DNA of 64,000 nucleotides from Plectrocnemia conspersa. Lineage: Eukaryota > Arthropoda > Insecta > Trichoptera > Polycentropodidae. A program made the position numbers and the translations under genes. Below are positions 60,262 through 64,000 of this stretch, piece after piece. The stretch spans positions 496,001 through 560,000 of the forward strand of contig VTFK01000034.1 of NCBI GenBank assembly GCA_009617715.1, written 5' to 3'. The stretch's first letter is position 1. The number at the start of each line of letters is the position of its first letter. The notes beneath the pieces are model-generated. The model saw nothing but the letters and a program-made list of their open reading frames with translations. It had not been told where the DNA came from and searched no databases.

Positions 60262-60800
60262 TCGATTAGCGCATTTCAGAAATTTAAAATCGTATTCCAA
60301 TATATTGCATATTTGTCTTTAACATAATATTAAGCTGGTTGCCAACATTAGCACGGTAGTTGTCTTCACAAGTTTTAAAACCAATCTTAAACATTAATTT
60401 AATTCATTGATTGTCCTAATCATTGCTGCAATTATGTATAACGCATTTCAGAAATTATGAAAATAGCATTATAACGTATTTAATGTTTGTCTTTAACATA
60501 ATATTTATCTGGTTGTCAACATTAACACTAGTATTTTAAACAGTTGTCAAACTTAATTTTAATTCAGTAGTCAGCTAATAAATCATCCCAATCATTTTTA
60601 CAATTATATGTTAGATGTCAGAAATGAATATATCATTACAACTTATTTCATCTTTTTCTTTAACATAATATTTAGCTGGTTGTCAACATTAACACGTTAG
60701 TTGTATTCACTAGTATTATTAGAAAACGTTTATTAAGGATTGTCTCAATTAGTGTTACAAGTATATATTAAATTAGCACTAGATTCGATTATTGTATAAA
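60262..60800. repeat. Tandem repeat, about 170-bp unit, three and a half copies
   Basis: The landmark TCTTTAACATAATATT(A/T)A(G/T)CTGG occurs at 60,316, 60,490 and 60,657, with GTTG(C/T)CAACATTA(G/A)CAC after it each time. GCATTTCAGAAATT before the first two shows a partial preceding unit from about 60,270. Spacings are 174 and 167 bases. Confidence 0.9.
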
Positions 60801-61049
60801 ATATAACAAGTATTTAGTTTTTATAATATACAAAGATTTTTTTTTAAATATCATTTTAGAAGTAAAAAATATTTAATGACAAGAATTTATATCTTTACAA
60901 GCTCTAATATTTTTTAAATTAAACTATTTGATTTTCTTGATTATTTTATTTCTCTCTTAGCTGCGAGCTGTTTAAAATATACCTGTATCTCCACAATACT
61001 TATTGTTGTAATACATTGTACACGTTTATTTTTTATTATATTATAAAAT

Positions 61050-62700
61050 TAAAGCATCTCACGTAATCGCCCGTACAATTCCTGCATCGTGGAAGCTTTT
61101 GGATGTTCGCAATTTTCTCGTAGTATATTTTTTTTGTTCGAGTTCGTATTTTACACTAATGGGCCATCCTCCGGGATGCTCACCTGTAGGAGATTCGTTG
61201 CTTTCCATTGTGCTTTACTTCAATATCTTCTTTTCCACTCGTTTCCATCCCCGGCACCCACGGAAAGGGAAAACCTAAAGACGTATCTCGTCGTTTGTTA
61301 TACACATACACACATATATGTGTGTAATGGTGGGTCGTACTTTTTTGTTGGATATCACTATACGCATGTGTATCTAGCTACATACATATATGGTTGCAGA
61401 GAAGTGGGATTGTGAAGGTGTGCGCATACTTACCTAGAGAGCTTTGAGGTCTTGCTCGAGATTTTCGTGAAATGCCATCAAACGCAAGGTACGCAACGAA
61501 GAATAACACCTCGGATGTGTTTCGAGATTAATGTATCAAATTTTCGTGTAATTCGAGGCTTGTGCAAGAATACATACGTGTAACATAAGCATTAAACTTT
61601 TATTAGAGTACAAATATTTCATATATTAACATAAAATGTCGGTTTCAATCCTACCACCAAAGTAAAAAGAGCGAATTTTGTTGTTCGTCCTTAAATTGTG
61701 TTGTAGTCTTTATCGTGTATCGTTATTGAGCATGCGCATTTATAAACAGTAAAAATAATACAGGTCATGACGCCACACTGAGTAATGTACGAGAAATGGA
61801 TAAAAGGCATTGCTGGGGTGGAAATATATGTTTGTATTGAATGACACAATTTCATAACATATATCGGTCACATTGTATTTCTGTAGAAATGCATTTTTAT
61901 GAACCTTTAAACATAGTTACTTAAAAAATCAATACTTGAATTATTTCGCAAGTATTCCAAAATCGTCCTATATCGAAAAATAGTAGCCCTATACGCCGCA
62001 TCGATTGCCAGTTCGCCCTTATCGCCGCTCCAGAACTACCTTTACGTCTTGACCCTACGGTCTACCTAGATACGGAGGAATGAGGGGAAAAAACGGGATA
62101 AATATTGGAGTTTTCCGCGACGGGGGCGGAAAACCGACGAGGGGGAGAATGCTTAACGAACAAGGGAAATTCGTCGGAATAAGAATAATGAGTAATGCGT
62201 GAATGTAAAATGTTGCTTAGAATTACATCGCAAGCAGGCGCTAGAGAGAGGAAAGTGTTATTTGCCACTCTGCGATAAGCCTAAGCCGAAACGTTGCCAA
62301 TTAGAATGTGCGGCGGATGCTCAAGGGGTGGAAAGGGGGTATCAGAGATATCTCGGTCGATTATAGACTGTCTTGACGAGAGAGTCTCACGAGATTGATA
62401 AGCTTTGTATCAAACAGATTGCCCTTTACATGATGTCGACATCCTTCTTAGAGATGCTTTTAAATCCAACATGCTAGCGACTAACTTGTAGTGCTAACAA
62501 TCAGTCTATTAGGAAAAGGATTAGCTGCTTCTTTTCTTAAAGATGCATATATCTTTGGCACATTAGAAGCTACGATTTTTATCCGGTTGAGCTCCTACCT
62601 GTCGTGAGTGATAGTTGAACGGTTTGGGTAAAAAGCACGAAACTATCGATAGTCTCCAGTATTACTTATCAATTTTAAGAGATCAGAAATGACAGAAAGT
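61050..62700. promoter_or_regulatory. G+C-richer islands, candidate regulatory DNA
   Basis: Balanced blocks lie at about 61,050-61,580 and 61,660-62,640, with a CACACATATATGTGTG palindrome near 61,309 and a GC-rich stretch at 61,995-62,340. The 108-codon frame at 61,089-61,415 crosses that simple repeat and is not convincing. Confidence 0.35.
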
Positions 62701-63184
62701 CGCATTCCACATACCTAAAAATCACTTTCAATAAGAGAACGAAAAGATGTTTCTAAAATCAAAAATGATTTCAGAACTGGTGTAACTTTTGCAGCAGTTA
62801 GACGCCGAAAGAGCTATTTTAAAACAGTTTATTGTACAAAGTATATAATTTACCAAAATGTGTACAGAAAAATCCAGGTCTTAGTATCGAGCGTTGGTTT
62901 CGAATTAGATATGATCCTTCGAGAAAGCTTGCTTAATGTGAGATAAGGCAAATTGAGAGACAATCGCGTTAGTGTTTAGCTCCATTTCCAAATCCACACC
63001 TATATGAAAGCTCAAGTTTCAAGGTGATTGTTCTATAATTAAAACAATTAACGGATAGATTAAACAATGATTATTTAACGCGAGTCCATTAGTGTTTCTT
63101 CCTGGCATTTGAGGGGTGTTTATAAATGTGATCTAACATCAGTTTATGCACTTAAAAAAATATTAATCGATCATTTCATGTATT
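62701..63184. other. Spacer, no gene called
   Basis: Mixed composition. A short plus-strand stretch near 62,740-62,820 translates to a basic peptide but is not assignable. Confidence 0.4.
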
Positions 63185-63600
63185 TAATTTTTTATGAAAA
63201 ATAGTATCAATTAAATAGCTACATCTGGATCTTTTGCAGCAGCCGATCCTTTCAATGTAATTTTCGATGATTGTTACGTACATTTCGGGTGGTTTTGGCG
63301 AATGTTGGTTTTTAAGTGCTCCATTGTTTCGGGTTTGCTGGCGTAGACACGATGCTAAAAATCCAACGCATGATCTTGGCAGCCAAAAACGTGAAATAAT
63401 GCGACCTGGGAACTTTTCGCAAAACATCCAACTTTGCACCAGATATGTGGCAAGTTTCTCTATCTTGTAAGAACCACATGTCTTCCATATCAATATTTTC
63501 GATTTCGTGCTAAAAATAATCAAAAACAGCAATTTTGATTATAAACAATCTCAGAGAGGTGGAAATGTGTCTCATCAGAGAATAAATTTTACTATTCCGT
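63185..63600 (-). mobile_element. Tc1/mariner transposase fossil, copy 2
   Basis: The minus strand reads, with frameshifts, FSDETHFHLSE (the first catalytic Asp motif, FSDExHF) near 63,570, NQNCCFW, FCEKFPGRIISRF and LPRSC near 63,390, and YASKPETMEHLKTNIRQ near 63,300. It matches copy 1 at 49.96-50.3 kb in order and orientation and keeps the catalytic-start region that copy 1 lacks. Deletions join FGD..N to PRSC. It is inactive. Confidence 0.88.
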
Positions 63601-63648
63601 TAAAACTGTAAAAACAGTAAGGAGAACCTTTATGTGCTTTTTATGGTA

Positions 63649-64000
63649 TTAACTCTTTAGGGCGCTTCTACGTCGACGATTGGACACTGTTTCGGTGTTA
63701 TTGGTAAATAATATAAATAAAACTAATTTTGTGACACGCCGTTGGACTGTACAAAACAGTAAAGATTAAAGATACCTTGACATTCAATCAAACTTGACGT
63801 AATTTTTTTTCGGGGGGCTTCGATTGAGACGGTTAGATTTTTGTTTCAATGTCATAACCATACACCTATGATTTGTCATATGTTTTAATGCATTAGAACA
63901 ATTCAGGATCTCAATGTTTTTTTACAATGCTGTTTTTGATGAACATTTAAGCTTTAAAAAAATGACTGCTACTCCTTTTATGATCAAAATAGAAGACAAA
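63649..64000. mobile_element. piggyBac-like left end at the window edge
   Basis: TTAA (63,649-63,652) is followed by CTCTTTAGGGCGCTTCTACG and a CGTCGACG palindrome, the same terminus-plus-hairpin plan as the elements at 24,189 and 36,050. The right end is not in the window. Confidence 0.45.

Noticed and set aside
60077..60322. 81-codon frame before the tandem array
   Set aside because: Its 3' end is made of the tandem unit, so it is not an independent gene.
1..64000. CRISPR arrays, operons, prophage or bacterial toxin-antitoxin genes
   Set aside because: No spacer-repeat periodicity, ribosome binding sites or dense coding. The sequence is clearly eukaryotic.

Overview
The window looks like nuclear DNA of an arthropod, most probably an insect. 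It is strongly A+T-rich and full of degraded eukaryotic transposons: Tc1/mariner transposase remnants, Jockey/CR1-like non-LTR retrotransposon fragments, hAT, piggyBac-like and pogo-like miniature elements, and a tRNA-derived SINE. There are no long open frames, no operons and no bacterial or phage signals. I cannot name the species. I found no intact protein-coding gene, rRNA, tRNA or CRISPR array. The window reads as a gene desert or the inside of a very large intron.

Two kinds of sequence alternate. (1) Islands of more balanced composition, a few hundred bases to about 1.9 kb long: about 1.85-3.3, 7.7-9.6, 11.9-13.8, 15.8-16.6, 17.8-19.3, 22.2-22.7, 25.65-26.2, 28.1-29.5, 30.4-31.9, 33.2-33.6, 34.3-35.3, 36.8-39.0, 45.1-45.9, 47.5-49.1, 52.0-52.6, 55.5-55.7, 56.3-57.0, 57.2-57.9 and 61.05-62.7 kb. 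They lack coding signatures but carry homeodomain-like (TTTATGG/CCATAAA), GATA-like and GAGA-type motifs, a TATA box and a few splice-donor-like sites. By inference they are conserved regulatory elements of a developmental locus. (2) Between them lies very A+T-rich DNA with transposon fossils and decayed tandem arrays.

The best-supported mobile elements are these. A 927-bp non-autonomous hAT element at 52,893-53,819 has TAGGGTTCT ends and 8-bp target duplications matching at 7 of 8 positions; relatives lie at 46.4-47.2 and 35.8-36.0 kb. Two piggyBac-like miniature elements flanked by TTAA lie at 24,189-24,425 and 36,050-36,762. A 1,059-bp element with 27-bp perfect terminal inverted repeats lies at 4,018-5,076. 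Two same-strand mariner transposase fossils lie at 49.96-50.76 and 63.19-63.60 kb. Four non-LTR reverse-transcriptase fossils lie at 16.9-17.3 (minus), 40.5-41.3, 42.8-43.1 and 51.1-51.7 kb. Degenerate tRNA-derived SINEs lie near 5.1, 19.5 and 58.8 kb. Four decayed tandem arrays lie at 0.6-1.8, 11.07-11.40, 23.3-25.3 and 60.26-60.80 kb.

Less well explained are a perfect 23-bp inverted repeat with a 3-base loop at 14,331-14,379, a pre-miRNA-like hairpin around a TATA box at 2,092-2,148, a 19-base palindrome with a shared flank at three places, a short repeat conserved as a reading frame (DAKREAAAF-type) at three places, and an acidic 108-codon open frame at 15.05-15.4 kb that a one-base shift separates from a well-placed ATG. 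Everything was done by reading the sequence. Boundaries of decayed elements are approximate, and no database comparison was possible.
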